The translations under genes and the position numbers were made by a program. The notes under the pieces were generated by a model. It saw only the letters and a list, made by a program, of their open reading frames with translations. It was not told where the DNA came from and did no database searches. From JAGQVA01 sp041391725 (lineage in GTDB: Bacteria; Bacteroidota; Bacteroidia; J057): 64,000 bases of DNA. Below, piece after piece: positions 9,502 to 19,849 of this stretch. Positions within the stretch are counted from its first letter, which is position 1. Every line of letters starts with the position of its first letter. The stretch is from assembly GCA_041391725.1 (NCBI GenBank), contig JAWKNL010000003.1, positions 186,001 to 250,000 of the forward strand, read 5' to 3'.

Positions 9502-10341
9502 CTACAACACATAAGCGAGCATATAATATCCTCCGTGTAAAACCAGGCTGATAAGCGGTAAAATCAGACTCAGATAGGCCGTAAAAGGCAGCGGGCCAAG
9601 CGAACCATCTGGATTGACCCTGGGGGCAGAAGGAATGATATCGTACATCGTGGCATAAGAAGGATCGTTGGGCGCGTAAATCAGCCGCTCATATTTTTCA
9701 TCGGTCAGGAGCGAACCTATATGTGTATTTCCCGTCGCTTCATACATCTGCCCGTCATGAGCCTCAAAACGAAAAGTGTATTTATACACTGTCTGTTTGT
9801 TGATTGTTACATTCGTAGGTTCCTGCTTTAAGAGCGTACCCTGGGCAAAACGGCCATTCATCAGCAGATCAACAGACTTCATATTCCGCCGAAAACTGAA
9901 TAAAATGAACGCGAGCCCGACAAGAGGAAAAAGCATGACAAGCATGACTTCCCAGCCAAACATCCCCCTGCGTGAGCCACCCATTCGCGATTCGGAAGGA
10001 TTGTCGGGGTTGTATTCAATATCCACCTGCTGACCATTGTAAAAATCCCGTCCTGTAGTATAAGCAGTCCCCTCATAATTTACTCCGCTTACATTGTATT
10101 TATAGATAGATTCATACACAGACGTATTATTTTCCGATGCATTTGTCTCCTCAACCCGGAGGATTTCACCCGGAGCGGACTCCCAGTCACCATAAGCGAG
10201 CATATATACTACTTCAGAATTCATAAAAAAAATCCAGAAGAATATCATTCCAAAACCGAAAAATACCCAACCAAACTGGGCATCAAAACCACCACACAGA
10301 ATAGCAAGACGGGAAATAAACGGGAGATTTCTTGGAGGCAT
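9502..10341 (-). CDS. DUF3592-like membrane protein
   Basis: 279 aa from the ATG at 10341. A longer in-frame extension to 10899 is rejected because it runs antisense through the thioesterase gene. There are three hydrophobic segments, near residues ~20-45 (VFFGFGMIFFWIFF), ~140-165 (VMLVMLFPLVGLAFIL) and at the C-terminus. Between them are two beta-rich domains of the DUF3592 type (YKYNVSGVNYEGTAY and YKYTFRFEAHDGQMYEA), each followed by a YNPDNP/YAPNDP turn. The role of the family is unknown. It is divergent from the thioesterase gene, with a 111-bp gap. Confidence 0.78.
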   Translation of the reverse strand: MPPRNLPFISRLAILCGGFDAQFGWVFFGFGMIFFWIFFMNSEVVYMLAYGDWESAPGEILRVEETNASENNTSVYESIYKYNVSGVNYEGTAYTTGRDFYNGQQVDIEYNPDNPSESRMGGSRRGMFGWEVMLVMLFPLVGLAFILFSFRRNMKSVDLLMNGRFAQGTLLKQEPTNVTINKQTVYKYTFRFEAHDGQMYEATGNTHIGSLLTDEKYERLIYAPNDPSYATMYDIIPSAPRVNPDGSLGPLPFTAYLSLILPLISLVLHGGYYMLAYVL

Positions 10342-10452
10342 ATAAGAAGTGTAACAGAAACAACTGATTTCAAAACGAATATACAATTTATTCGGAGCTT
10401 TTGTATCTTTATCATTCGAAAGAAAACCATTAGTACTCATACCCAAAAAATC

Positions 10453-10881
10453 ATGACACAATTGGACGATAAGGCGTTTAAAAAATCCTATACAGAAATT
10501 ACCGTACGTAGTTGGACGCTCGATCTTTATGGCCAGGTCAGCAATGCCAAATTTCTCGAATTTCTGGAGGAGGCGAGGTGGAATCACTTCCGGGGATTTT
10601 TTGAATCGGGAATGTTTATTGACCTGGGTCTTGCATTTGTATTGGTGAATGTAAATCTCAACTATAGCGGGGCAGCCCGCCTGGGTGATATTCTGGACAT
10701 AGAGACCGGCATTACCCGAATAGGGGAAAAAAGTATTACCCTGACCCACAAAATTGTTATGCGGATTAATCAGAAAATAATCCTCGACGGAGAGGTAACT
10801 TTTGTGGTGAAAGACCTCGAAAAAGGTGAAGCAGTAGCCATTGCCGGAAAAATGAAAGACATGTTCCTGCGGGAGTTCTGA
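10453..10881 (+). CDS. Acyl-CoA thioesterase, 4HBT hot-dog fold
   Basis: 142 aa, the usual size for YbgC/4-hydroxybenzoyl-CoA-type thioesterases. The segment LDLYGQVSNAKFLEFLEEAR corresponds to the catalytic-Asp helix (family pattern D..GHVNN..Y..), with Asp retained and His replaced by Gln. It then shows the hot-dog strands (VNVNLNYSGAARLGD). It hydrolyses acyl-CoA thioesters; the substrate cannot be told. It is divergent from the DUF3592-like gene and is probably transcribed from the 10342-10452 gap. Confidence 0.85.
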   Translation: MTQLDDKAFKKSYTEITVRSWTLDLYGQVSNAKFLEFLEEARWNHFRGFFESGMFIDLGLAFVLVNVNLNYSGAARLGDILDIETGITRIGEKSITLTHKIVMRINQKIILDGEVTFVVKDLEKGEAVAIAGKMKDMFLREF

Positions 10882-10954
10882 GCCCGGGCGAAAAGGCAAG
10901 ATTCCCCATTATCGTTTACTGGCGCAACCCACTCATTTTTTTTATTTTGGGGGT

Positions 10955-11767
10955 ATGGTTGAACACTATCCCTTTTTGCCCCACAGGAGTAATGGGTTTA
11001 CTTACTCAAAACCGACATTTTCCCTTACGGATTATTTCTTTTTTGATACCCATTCCGCTCCTGATACCCTGCTCATGCTGGTCAACCGCCTCTCACATAC
11101 TTTTCTCAACGATGCGTTTTTCCGGATGCAGCTTGAAACCACTGACGGAGATTTTCACTTCAACCTCGATCCGGGTGAATTAAAGTTCATGTTTCATCAC
11201 CGCAGGGACACCCTGCTTATGTTATACCTGGACGCGGCTACCACCGACGGGCAATGGATCAGTATGCGCCTGTCCTATCACCCGCTTGCCACAGGCCCAA
11301 ACGGAGAAACAGAAATCACCTCCCATCAGGCAGATGATATATTAGAAATGATTCACACGCTGGTAGGCATAGAACCTGAAAAGAGGAACATCCCCGCCCG
11401 CATGACAGAGCGGTTTGCTTTTGAACCTGAGACTTTTTCCTGCGAATTGCTGACCGGACTTTTTGAAGAAATCTCCCGCGATTATCTCCACAAAATTCCT
11501 CCCGTCGCATTTTTCTCCACAACTGATGGTTCCAGCTATACCGGACTTAGTTCCTATCAACTCGAACGCATATTGCCGATTCACAAAGATGAAGTTGCCA
11601 TCATTTCCATGGGCATCACAAAACTAATCACAGCCCAGACACTCAGCCTGATGTTTGAGTTTTGCCCCCATGAAAAAGTACCCACCGCAACGTTATGCAT
11701 CAACTGGGGCGATACCCGTAAACACGACGCTCTGTGGAGGCTTATTCGCGACAGAATGAGCATTTAA
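10955..11767 (+). CDS. Hypothetical protein
   Basis: 270 aa, with no signal peptide, membrane segment or recognised domain. The sequence is of mixed alpha/beta character, with codon use like its neighbours and no low complexity. It lies 73 bp after the thioesterase gene and just before the DnaA-box cluster and ddl, on the same strand. The start ATG gives MVEHYPFLPH; no better in-frame alternative is visible. The function is unknown. Confidence 0.65.
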   Translation: MVEHYPFLPHRSNGFTYSKPTFSLTDYFFFDTHSAPDTLLMLVNRLSHTFLNDAFFRMQLETTDGDFHFNLDPGELKFMFHHRRDTLLMLYLDAATTDGQWISMRLSYHPLATGPNGETEITSHQADDILEMIHTLVGIEPEKRNIPARMTERFAFEPETFSCELLTGLFEEISRDYLHKIPPVAFFSTTDGSSYTGLSSYQLERILPIHKDEVAIISMGITKLITAQTLSLMFEFCPHEKVPTATLCINWGDTRKHDALWRLIRDRMSI

Positions 11768-11772
11768 GCGAC

Positions 11773-11804
11773 TTATCAACACGTTATCCACAGGTTTATC
11801 CACA
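11773..11804 (+). promoter_or_regulatory. Cluster of three DnaA-box-like 9-mers
   Basis: Two perfect TTATCCACA boxes (11784-11792 and 11796-11804) and one single-mismatch box TTATCAACA (11773-11781) lie in the same orientation, spaced 11 and 12 bp apart, about one helical turn. They sit in the 121-bp gap before ddl, just upstream of its candidate promoter. DnaA boxes at helical spacing are typical of replication origins or DnaA-regulated promoters. No dnaA or dnaN is next to it here. Confidence 0.6.
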
Positions 11805-11805
11805 G

Positions 11806-11838
11806 TTTATTTTCTATCGTGGAAAACACTTACATTTG
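11806..11838 (+). promoter_or_regulatory. Candidate Bacteroidota-type promoter of ddl
   Basis: The -7 box TACATTTG (11831-11838) fits the phylum consensus TAnnTTTG perfectly. The -33 element is weak (TTTAT near 11806-11810, ~20 bp upstream). It would give a leader of about 44 nt before the ddl ATG. Confidence 0.45.
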
Positions 11839-11888
11839 CTCCCGGTCTCACAAACTGAGATCGTAGCCGGATTTTAATTCACTTCTGT

Positions 11889-12974
11889 ATGTCTTCTACC
11901 GTTGCCCTTATGTTTGGCGGTCAGTCTCCTGAGCACGAGATTTCGGTCCGCTCTGCCCGCAATATTTTTGCAGCTATCGATCAGTCAAAGTATCATGTTG
12001 TACTTATCGGCGTGTCCCAGACAGGCACATGGCATCATCTGCCTGCTGATGTTTTTTTGGATCCCCTGTTTACGGTGGTTAAAGGCGGAAGACAGATAGC
12101 CGTTGTGCCGGGCGAAAGGTTTGGGCAAATGGTTTATCTTGACGGCTCGGGGCAAGCACCCCATATCGATGTGGTATTCCCTATTCTTCACGGGCCTTAC
12201 GGAGAAGACGGCACACTCCAGGGCATTCTCAGACATATTTCCCTTCCGTTTGTGGGACCCGATGTACTTGGATCGGCTGTGTCCATGGACAAAGACGTAG
12301 CAAAACGCCTTCTGCGCGAAGCTGATCTTCTGGTTGCAGAGTTTTTCTGCTTTCATTATTTTGAAAAAAACGCGATCGATTATGCTGCTGTCGTCAATAA
12401 GCTCGGCTTACCTTTGTTTATCAAGCCGGCCAATATGGGTTCGTCCGTCGGTGTAAAAAAGGTGGAAAATCAGGAAGAATTTGAGGCAGCAGTCCAGAAT
12501 GCCTTCCGCTACGATCATAAGATTATCGTAGAGGAAGGCATATTTGGCCGTGAACTGGAATGCGCAGTGCTGGGCAATGGTGAAATCGCAAACACCGGCG
12601 TGGGCGAAGTAGGAATGGCTGCGGGTTTTTACGACTATGACTCAAAATATATTTCTGCTGATGCTGCCCAGGTTTTGATTCCCGCGCCCAACATCGACCA
12701 TGCTACACTCGCCAAACTGATGCTCGTAGCCAAAAATGCTTACCGCACCCTTTGCTGTGAAGGCATGTCGCGGGTGGATATGTTTCTCACCGACGACGGC
12801 CAGGTGTATGTAAATGAAATCAATACCCTGCCTGGCTTCACCAATATCAGCATGTATCCGCAGTTGTGGCAGCATCAGGGAACTTCTTATCCCGAGCTGA
12901 TTGATGCATTGATCCAGCTTGCCTTCGAACGCGGCAAAAGAGAAGAGTCGCTGGAGAAACAGGGGAGAGATTAA
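11889..12974 (+). CDS. ddl: D-alanine--D-alanine ligase
   Basis: 361 aa, normal length. It joins two D-Ala molecules using ATP to make the terminal dipeptide of the peptidoglycan stem, in the cytoplasm. Motifs: MFGGQSPEHEISVRSA at the N-terminus, the ATP-grasp segments FIKPANMGSSVGVKKV and EEGIFGRELECAVLG, and the C-terminal metal/substrate block VNEINTLPGFTNISMYP. It is preceded by a good -7 promoter box and DnaA boxes, and is otherwise monocistronic; the next gene is convergent. The call is secure. Confidence 0.97.
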   Translation: MSSTVALMFGGQSPEHEISVRSARNIFAAIDQSKYHVVLIGVSQTGTWHHLPADVFLDPLFTVVKGGRQIAVVPGERFGQMVYLDGSGQAPHIDVVFPILHGPYGEDGTLQGILRHISLPFVGPDVLGSAVSMDKDVAKRLLREADLLVAEFFCFHYFEKNAIDYAAVVNKLGLPLFIKPANMGSSVGVKKVENQEEFEAAVQNAFRYDHKIIVEEGIFGRELECAVLGNGEIANTGVGEVGMAAGFYDYDSKYISADAAQVLIPAPNIDHATLAKLMLVAKNAYRTLCCEGMSRVDMFLTDDGQVYVNEINTLPGFTNISMYPQLWQHQGTSYPELIDALIQLAFERGKREESLEKQGRD

Positions 12975-12995
12975 AGAAACAGAGGATAAGATATT

Positions 12996-14554
12996 TTACC
13001 CCTCTGCCAAAAGTTCTGCATAAGGCATAGCCTGCCAGCCAGCCACGGAACGGGTTTTCGAAGAAAAACTAATACCTACAGCCGTTACCGACGTTTTGCC
13101 ATCCAGCCAGGCAGAGCCATAACGCTTTTCCCGAATCTGGGCAAGGGCTTCTTCCTCAGAGGCATCCAATTTAAACTCCATCACATACACGCCTGCTTTA
13201 CTGTGCACCACTGTATCAACGCGGCCCTGTGAGGTACTCACTTCAGACTGTGTCAGCAGCCCCAACCCCTGAAAGGTCAGGTGTAACACCGCGTGGAAAA
13301 ATCCCTCCCGTTTCTCGTCAAAAAGTTGATAGGGTATGGTTGAAAATAGCGTATCGATCAGTTGCATCAAGCGGGGCAGATCCTGCGCGTCGAGCGCGCG
13401 TTTGATATTGGCCATGAGGGAAAACTGTCTGAGCGTTTGTCGTGACGAAACTCCCCCAACAGATAACGGTACATTGAGTCCCGAACTTCCTGATTGGGGT
13501 AACTCAGCGTATATAGCTGCACGTCAGGATCGTAACTCTTCAGGGTCAAATAACCGGTCTGAAACATCAACGGTTTCCAGTCCATATTGGCCAGCGTATA
13601 GCTGTTAAAAATATCATCCCCGGCCTCCAGGGTCGAGAGATCAAACTCAAACTCCTGACGGAGGAGTTTCAGCATAAAGGTCGGGGTACCTGAATCCCAC
13701 CAATAATTGGCGAAACGACCAGAGTCAAATAAAATCAGAATCGAAAACGGATTGTACACCGGCTGCCCGATTTCCCACTGGTAGCCATTGTACCAGGTCT
13801 GAATGGCCGCTTTGACTTCGGGGAGAGTCATTTTATTTTGGCGGGCCAGGGCTTCGTATTCGGTTCCAAAGAAAATATCCATTTCTTCGGGAGTATAACC
13901 CGTCAAGGTGGCATGGCGAGGATGAAGGGTGATGTCTTTGAGGTTGTTGAGGTCGGAAAACAGCGATACTTTGCTAAATTTTGACACGCCGGTGATCAGG
14001 AAAAAGCGAATAAAGGGATCGCAGTCTTTGATGACCGAAAAGAAGTTTTTTAAAATTTCCCGATTTGTCTCCGCCTGCGGCAGGTTTTCGATGTAATCCA
14101 CCAGCGGTTTGTCGTATTCATCGATGAGCAAAACGAGTTTTTTCCCGCGCCCCAGGGTTTGGATCAGTTCGCGAAAACGCCGGGACAGCCCCACTTCTTT
14201 CAGCGGAATTTGGTAGGCTTCGGCGGATTCTTCCACCAACCGGAGCAGAGCCGATTCCAACCCAATATCCTTGTACCCTGCACTGCTAAAGGAGAAATGC
14301 AACACCGGATGCACGGCCCAGTCGTAATCTACTTCGCGGTCCACCCAGAGGCCGGTAAAAAGTTCCCGCCGGCCCTGAAAAAAATATTTCAGCGTCGAAA
14401 GCAGTAGCGACTTGCCAAACCGCCGGGGGCGGGAGAGGAAAAAATATTTCCCACTTTCCGCCAACTCATACACCTGCCGGGTTTTGTCCACATAGAGGTA
14501 ATCGCCCGTTCGGATTTCTGAAAAATCCTGTATGCCGATGGGGTATTTTTTCAT
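12996..14554 (-). pseudogene. AAA-ATPase-like / PD-(D/E)XK nuclease-like protein, frameshifted
   Basis: Two overlapping frames together give one ~519-aa protein. The first (14554 to ~13455) starts MKKYPIGIQDFSEIR and carries the AAA_ATPase-like core with SRPRRFGKSLLLSTL (P-loop) and LVLLIDEYDKPL (Walker B). The second (to 12996) holds the PD-(D/E)XK-like domain with GRVDTVV and VYVMEFKLD (the E-x-K signature). Adding one C to the C5 tract at 13453-13457 restores a continuous frame reading LLGGVSSRQTLRQFSL. This family is often multicopy in Bacteroidota genomes and its role is uncertain. The break may be a sequencing indel or a true pseudogene. Confidence 0.85.
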
Positions 14555-14583
14555 ACCACTAAGTTACAAAAAAATAACTAACC

Positions 14584-15813
14584 CTACTGCACCTTGCCTT
14601 CCGGGCTCGCGCGGATGAGATAAATATCAACGTCTCCGGTACTTGATGAATTCTGACTATAGCCTGTGACAAGAATATCTCCGTTTGAAGCTTCAGCCAC
14701 ATCATACCCCCCGTCGCTGAAGGCGCCGCCAAAGGTGTTTTCCCATACTATACTTCCGCTATATTCGACCTTGAGCAGATATACATCCAGATTCCCTGCT
14801 CCTTTACTGCTGGTTTCACCTACGATCACAAGCTTACCATCTGAAGTACGGATAATGCCATGTGCACGGTCCGTCCCCGATCCTCCGATTTTTACGGGAG
14901 CGCCTACAAGATTGAGGTCTGCATCAAACCTAAGAAAAAGAATATCACTTGTACCACTGGCATTGTTTTCGGTTTCGCCTACGGCCACAAAGGTATTATC
15001 CGGAAGCTCGACCAGTGCATTCAGGGTCTGATTGTTGGTTTCTTTCAAATCTTTGGTTAGCAAGTTAGAGAGGGTAACAAAGTTGTTGGGCATGCGGATG
15101 AGATAAGGATCGTACTGGTTGGTATTGTCGTTGTACTGCTTGCCCACACCATAAATATTGCCGGCAGAATTGCTGGACACGACGGCAGCCGCACCCAGGG
15201 TATTTACGCCTGATCCGTATCCGTCATTGATGCCAACCACGTTGCCAAACTTATCTGTCTGAAACATCCAGAAATGGTTGCAAACTGATGACTGGTCGCA
15301 AAGATTTTCTGTACCAAAGTAAGTAAAACGCCCGGCGGATTCCAGCACCCCACGCCCTTCACTTTGTATATTCATCTTCAGGGGTGAACCCGACATAATT
15401 CCATCGGTAAGCGTTTCAAATGAATAGAGTTTTTCATAATCTGCATCGGTAAACCGCCCCGTAACTTTATAATTACCGGTACTAAGCTGGCGCACATCGT
15501 ATCCGACGTCGTCCAGCGGGCCGCCAAAAAATTTGGTAAACGACTCTTCCCCCTTTTCATCAAGCTTAATCAAAACAATATCTGAGCCGCCAGACCCGAT
15601 ACCGCGGATTTCGCCAGCAATGACTATTTTTTTATCCGTAGTCTCAATGATCGAATATCCTCTGTCGGTAACGTTGGCATTGCCAAACTTTTTCGTGAAG
15701 GTTCCGTCATCTATGGGTCCTCCACCGGTATCATCAGGTATCACTTCCAGATCGCAGCCGGTTATTGATATCAGGGCTAAAAGCAACAGGCAGAAGTATT
15801 TCAGGGTTTTCAT
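14584..15813 (-). CDS. Secreted lipoprotein with repeated beta-strand units (SBBP/delta-60 type)
   Basis: 409 aa from the ATG at 15813; an upstream in-frame ATG at 15873 is less likely because it would precede the signal peptide by 20 residues. The lipobox is SITGC. The mature part consists of ~50-residue repeats of the type GG..D.GY.V....DG..VV.GE (for example GGAFSDGGYDVAEA and GGPLDDVGYDVRQL), a beta-propeller-like architecture common in extracellular Bacteroidota proteins. No enzymatic motif is seen. The neighbouring frameshifted genes are on the same strand. The function is unknown; an outer-surface location is inferred. Confidence 0.8.
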   Translation of the reverse strand: MKTLKYFCLLLLALISITGCDLEVIPDDTGGGPIDDGTFTKKFGNANVTDRGYSIIETTDKKIVIAGEIRGIGSGGSDIVLIKLDEKGEESFTKFFGGPLDDVGYDVRQLSTGNYKVTGRFTDADYEKLYSFETLTDGIMSGSPLKMNIQSEGRGVLESAGRFTYFGTENLCDQSSVCNHFWMFQTDKFGNVVGINDGYGSGVNTLGAAAVVSSNSAGNIYGVGKQYNDNTNQYDPYLIRMPNNFVTLSNLLTKDLKETNNQTLNALVELPDNTFVAVGETENNASGTSDILFLRFDADLNLVGAPVKIGGSGTDRAHGIIRTSDGKLVIVGETSSKGAGNLDVYLLKVEYSGSIVWENTFGGAFSDGGYDVAEASNGDILVTGYSQNSSSTGDVDIYLIRASPEGKVQ

Positions 15814-15869
15814 AAGTAAGGGATTTGATAATCGAATATAATCAGATTTCCCTTTTGAAAGCCCAATTA

Positions 15870-16978
15870 TCATTCGCTTACATTCACCTTTAAAGAAATC
15901 TCGGGATGAACCCGTGGAGCTGTAATTGCATTGAGCACAGAGAATTTCAGGTCAAAGGATGGGAGCTTTTCCAGGGTTTTTACCTGGACTTCCGTAATGC
16001 CGTTGGGTGCCACCATCACCACATCGTCGTTGGCGTGGAATGTATATTCACCAAATGAAGACAAGATAAATTCTGCATCAGAATGGTTTTCAATGGTAAC
16101 GGTCACAACTGAAGTTTTGCCCTGATATTCGGCTTTTTTCACGGTCATACAGGCATTCAACAGGGGCAATATCTGCGCTTCGCGCCCGATAAGGGTATTG
16201 TTGTACCATACTACGGTACGACGGTTAACCAACCCGTCTTTACTGCGGCTTCGGTCTTTTCGGTTGCAAATACGATCGTGATCGGGCGATGGCCTCCCCG
16301 GCAACATTATGCCCCCAGTCGATCAATCCGTGAATATCGGATGTACCCATAATCGTGAGATTATTGTCCAGCGCTATCTGTAGTGCTTCGGCAGAATAGG
16401 TAACATCATTCACCACCTCTATACCGTGAAGTAATTTTTCGTCGATAAGCTTTTGTGCATTTCGCTCAGCCGAGCCACGCCATCCTGTGCCTGCGCAGTC
16501 CAGTTGGGGTGATTCCAGAATACAAATGCGCCCTGATTTTTGCTTCCCGAAATACTACCATCGGATCGTCATTGAGCAGTTTGTTGGCGTCATTGATGAA
16601 GATGGCATTGCAATGGCCGGGAGGCATAGAGCGGGTGATTTCAGAGCCGCGTACCACCAGCAGATTGCCATCAGCTTCTTTCACAGCAATATCATGTGAG
16701 CGATTGCGATCGGGATGGGGAATGTCTGCCTTATGTGGCTGATATTCGAGGTGTTCGGTGAGGGAAATGACATCCAGACTGTCTTTCAGCGCTTCCTGAA
16801 CGCGTATTGTCGGCCATACTTCTCCGTCAGAAAAGACGGTATGCTGGTGAAGGTCGCACTTCAGAGAAAGATAACCCGGCACATTGGGAAAATTGATCGC
16901 CCGCCCGTGGGAATGGGTTTCCTGTGCATTGAGCCGGAAAATGGTAAGGATCAACAGGGGTAAAATAAGTTTCTTCAT
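15870..16978 (-). pseudogene. PHP-domain phosphoesterase (Sb-PDE-like), multiply frameshifted
   Basis: The frame from 16978 (signal peptide MKKLILPLLILTIF) reads the PHP metal-site motif CDLHQHTVFSDG and SLTEHLEYQPH, then loses frame near 16500. The 16310-16465 stretch reads in another frame as NHPNW and MGTSDIHGLIDWGHN, and the C-terminal part (to 15870) reads LVNRRTVVWYNNTLIG. Restoring one G near 16291 and one A near 16239 gives GHRPITIVFATEKTEAAVKDGLVN. The protein would be a secreted PHP-family phosphoesterase of ~370 aa. At least three indels are needed, all single-base. The family assignment is good; intact function cannot be assumed. Confidence 0.8.
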
Positions 16979-17052
16979 CGTTAGTTTCGTTTTGCAAGGT
17001 GGTTTCTTTTTCAAAATAACAGCCTTAGTATAATCGGGATATTTCCCTAAAA

Positions 17053-19272
17053 TTATTCCTTCAACTCAAATACCATCTTCCCGCCTTTCACCAGTTCTCC
17101 ATGGGGGAAAAAATAGCCTTTTTGACGGCTGCCATTCCAGGTGATTTTCTGAATATACTTTCCGCTGCCTTTGGTTTCAATGACCAATTCTTTCCCCGGA
17201 AAAATGTGGGTCGAGCGCAATTTTCACTCGCTCAAATACCGGGCTGAAAGGGAATAGTTCATATTTCCGGGCAGTCGGGATAAAAGCCCATCATGCTAAA
17301 CAGCAGCCAGGCGGAAAGCGTACCGGTATCGTCGTTGCCGGGAATACCGCCAGGCTGTGTTGTGAAGTATGTGTCTATGCTGTTGCGAACGGCTTTCTGG
17401 TGCGCCATTCCTCGCCTTTGACGTAATTAAACAAATAGGGATAGGTGATATCCGGCTCGTTGATCATGCTGAAAAGCGAATCGTCGAATGTCTTTTGCAG
17501 TTGGGCGACAAATGGTTTTTCTCCTCCGGCAAGTGCGATCCGCCGGGCATATCGTGCGGGGTGAAAAATGTATATTGCCATGCCGTGCCCTCCACATATC
17601 CGGGTACAGCTTCGAAGTTTTTGCCAAACTCCGGGTCAAAATCGGCAATAAAACTCCCGTCTGCCATGAGGGGGCGGAGAATGGAAAAGAAGGTTCGTAG
17701 AATTTTTTGTAAGACAACGACCGCTGGTAAAACAGGTTGTAGTCGTCGGTTTTGCCCAGTGTTTTGGCCATTTGGGCGAGGTTCCAGTCGGCGACATTAT
17801 ATTCGAGCGTGGTGGAAAGCGAACCCCAAACCTTGTCTTTTCCGTCGATAGGGATATAGCCTTTTTCGATATAGTCGCGAATGCCGGGGCGGAGTTTATT
17901 GCCCTCCAGCGTTGTTGCGCTTTTTTTCATGGCTGTGTAAGCGAGATCGACATCAAAACCCCGTATTCCCCGGAGATAGCTGTCAACGATTACCGGAATA
18001 GCAGGGTCGCCTACCATCACGTTGGTTTCTCTTCCCAGGAGCTCCCATTTGGGAAGCCATCCGCTTTCTTTGTACATATCGAGCAGGGTATTGACCATTT
18101 CCTCCTGTCGCTCCGGATAAACAAGAGAAAGAAAACTGTGCACATTCCGGTAGGTATCCCAGAGAGAAAAAACGGTGTAACGATTGCCTGTGGTAATTTT
18201 CCCGGTTTTAAAATTGCCCATTTCCGGGTATTCGCCATTTACATCCTGGAAGATATTGGGGTGGAGAAGCGTGTGGTAAAGGGCCGTATAAAATTTTACT
18301 TTGTCTTCTTTTGTACCGCCCTCCACCTGAATGCGGGATAGCTGCTCATTCCAGGCATTTACTGCATTTTTCCTCACTGCTTCAAAGTCAAAACCCGCCT
18401 GTTCTTTATCGAGATTTTCACGGGCATTTTCTATGCTCACATACGAAACGCCCATTTTTACCATAATCTCTTCCTGATCGCGGGTTTCGTAGGAAAAATA
18501 TACGCCAATACTGTCTCCGGCGAGGGTTTGGTTAAATCCTTCGTAAAACTTGTATTTGCCACTGTGGTTGGACCACTGGTCTTCCACGCCCTGAAGTTTG
18601 GGTTGTTTTTTCCAGACGCCGTAAGTTTTTGCGGGTTTGCTAAACCTTGCCACAAAAAACACCTGTCTTTCTGTGCCGGGGTTATAGCAGAAGTACCGAT
18701 CAGTTTGTTGCCTTCAATTTCTGCGTCGGAAACGATTCGCACAGACGCCCCGCTTTCATTGGTAAGCCCCAGTCCGAGGTTCAGGAGAATATGGGACTGC
18801 CCGGCGGGAAAGTATAGCGGCTGAGGCCGGTGCGGGTGGTAGCGGTGAGTTCGGTTCTGACCTTGTGTTTTTCGAGGTAGGTGGAAAAATAACCAGGGTG
18901 TGCCTCCTCGTCACGGTAAGAGGACCCATACATACGGGGATTGACTTCCCTTTCACCTGTGGTCGGCATCAGCAGCAGCACACCGAGGTCGGGGCAGCCT
19001 ACACCGCTGAGATTGATATGCGAAAAGCCCGTGAGAAAATTGTTGTCTTTCCAGTAAGGATTGGAGAGCCACTGGCTGTCTTTTTCGTATTTGTTTTGTT
19101 TGCCCGAGACATTAAAGGGCACAACGGAGGCCATGCCCCAAGGTACAACAGCGCCGGGGTGAGTGGCGCCATAGTTGGAAGTACCGATGAAGGGATCGAC
19201 GAATGTTGTCAGATCTGACTGAGAAAACAGGCAGGCGGGAAAGAGTAGCAAAAGGTAGAGTAGTTGTTTCAT
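17053..19272 (-). pseudogene. GH92 alpha-mannosidase, multiply frameshifted
   Basis: Fragments in several frames add up to a complete ~740-aa GH92 enzyme. The N-terminus has a signal peptide (MKQLLYLLLLFPACLFSQ) and VDPFIGTSNYGATHPGAVVP. The centre has FSLWDTYRNVHSFLSLVYPE and LLGRETNVMVGDPAIPVI. The C-terminal part (no long open frame, 17053-17375) reads PGNDDTGTLSAW and ends at a TAA at 17053-17055. GH92 enzymes trim alpha-linked mannose from N-glycans, consistent with the nearby GH20 gene. At least four single-base indels are needed; one is a missing G near 18799-18802. This could be decay or poor consensus. Confidence 0.88.
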
Positions 19273-19362
19273 AATCAGGATTGAGAGGGGAAAATAATGA
19301 AATTTCCCGAAGTTTAAAGATTGACACCTGCCATTTCGCCTACCCTTCCAGCCGCCCTCGCA

Positions 19363-19422
19363 GCTTCGCCGGGGAATAAATATCTGTACAGCGGCAAGGA
19401 ACTACAAACGGAGCTGGGGTTG
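19363..19422 (+). repeat. Rhs core fragment (orphan repeat copy)
   Basis: This ~60-bp stretch is nearly identical to 22160-22218, inside the Rhs core (both read SPGN-YLY-GKELQTELGL). Neither the rest of the core nor a toxin follows here. The remaining 19273-19636 sequence contains no gene I can support. Confidence 0.7.
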
Positions 19423-19636
19423 TCCTCTTCCCTTAGCTGCAACAGGTCTAAAGTAGAAATTCTGCTTTAAAATGATATTCGCCGATAGACAAACAATCCA
19501 GCCCTACAAGCTGGATATATTCTGGTCCGTCATTACCCAAAGATACTTTTTCACCGACGGGGGTTCCTGTTCTCTTTTCATCCCCAACCTTGGAATATTG
19601 GGCATATTTTCCGACCTTAGAGAGAAATTCTGCAGC

Positions 19637-19849
19637 ATGGAAGCATTTGTCATACGACTAAAAGACAGGAAATACCGGAACTTTTTGACCGAGCTTTTGT
19701 CTCGCCTGGATTTTATTGAATGGGCTCCGGCTACGGATTCCGACGCCTCCGTTGAAAAAACACACGATCTTTTTGCTTCTGCGGGTATGTGGGCCGATTA
19801 TGAGATAGATGCACAAACCTTGCGAAAAGCGGCATGGAAGAAATCGTGA
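19637..19849 (+). CDS. Small antitoxin of a PIN-toxin module
   Basis: 70 aa from the ATG at 19637; a longer in-frame start at 19472 lacks the compact antitoxin layout. It starts MEAFVIRLKDRKYRNFLTEL and overlaps the downstream PIN-domain gene by 16 bp, the usual antitoxin-toxin arrangement. It has no recognised DNA-binding motif, but its size, charge and position fit the small antitoxins that pair with PIN toxins. It would neutralise the ribonuclease and probably autoregulate. Confidence 0.7.
   Translation: MEAFVIRLKDRKYRNFLTELLSRLDFIEWAPATDSDASVEKTHDLFASAGMWADYEIDAQTLRKAAWKKS

Noticed and set aside
10342..10899. N-terminal extension of the DUF3592-like protein to 10899
   Set aside because: It runs antisense through the thioesterase gene and lacks family similarity; the internal ATG at 10341 fits better.
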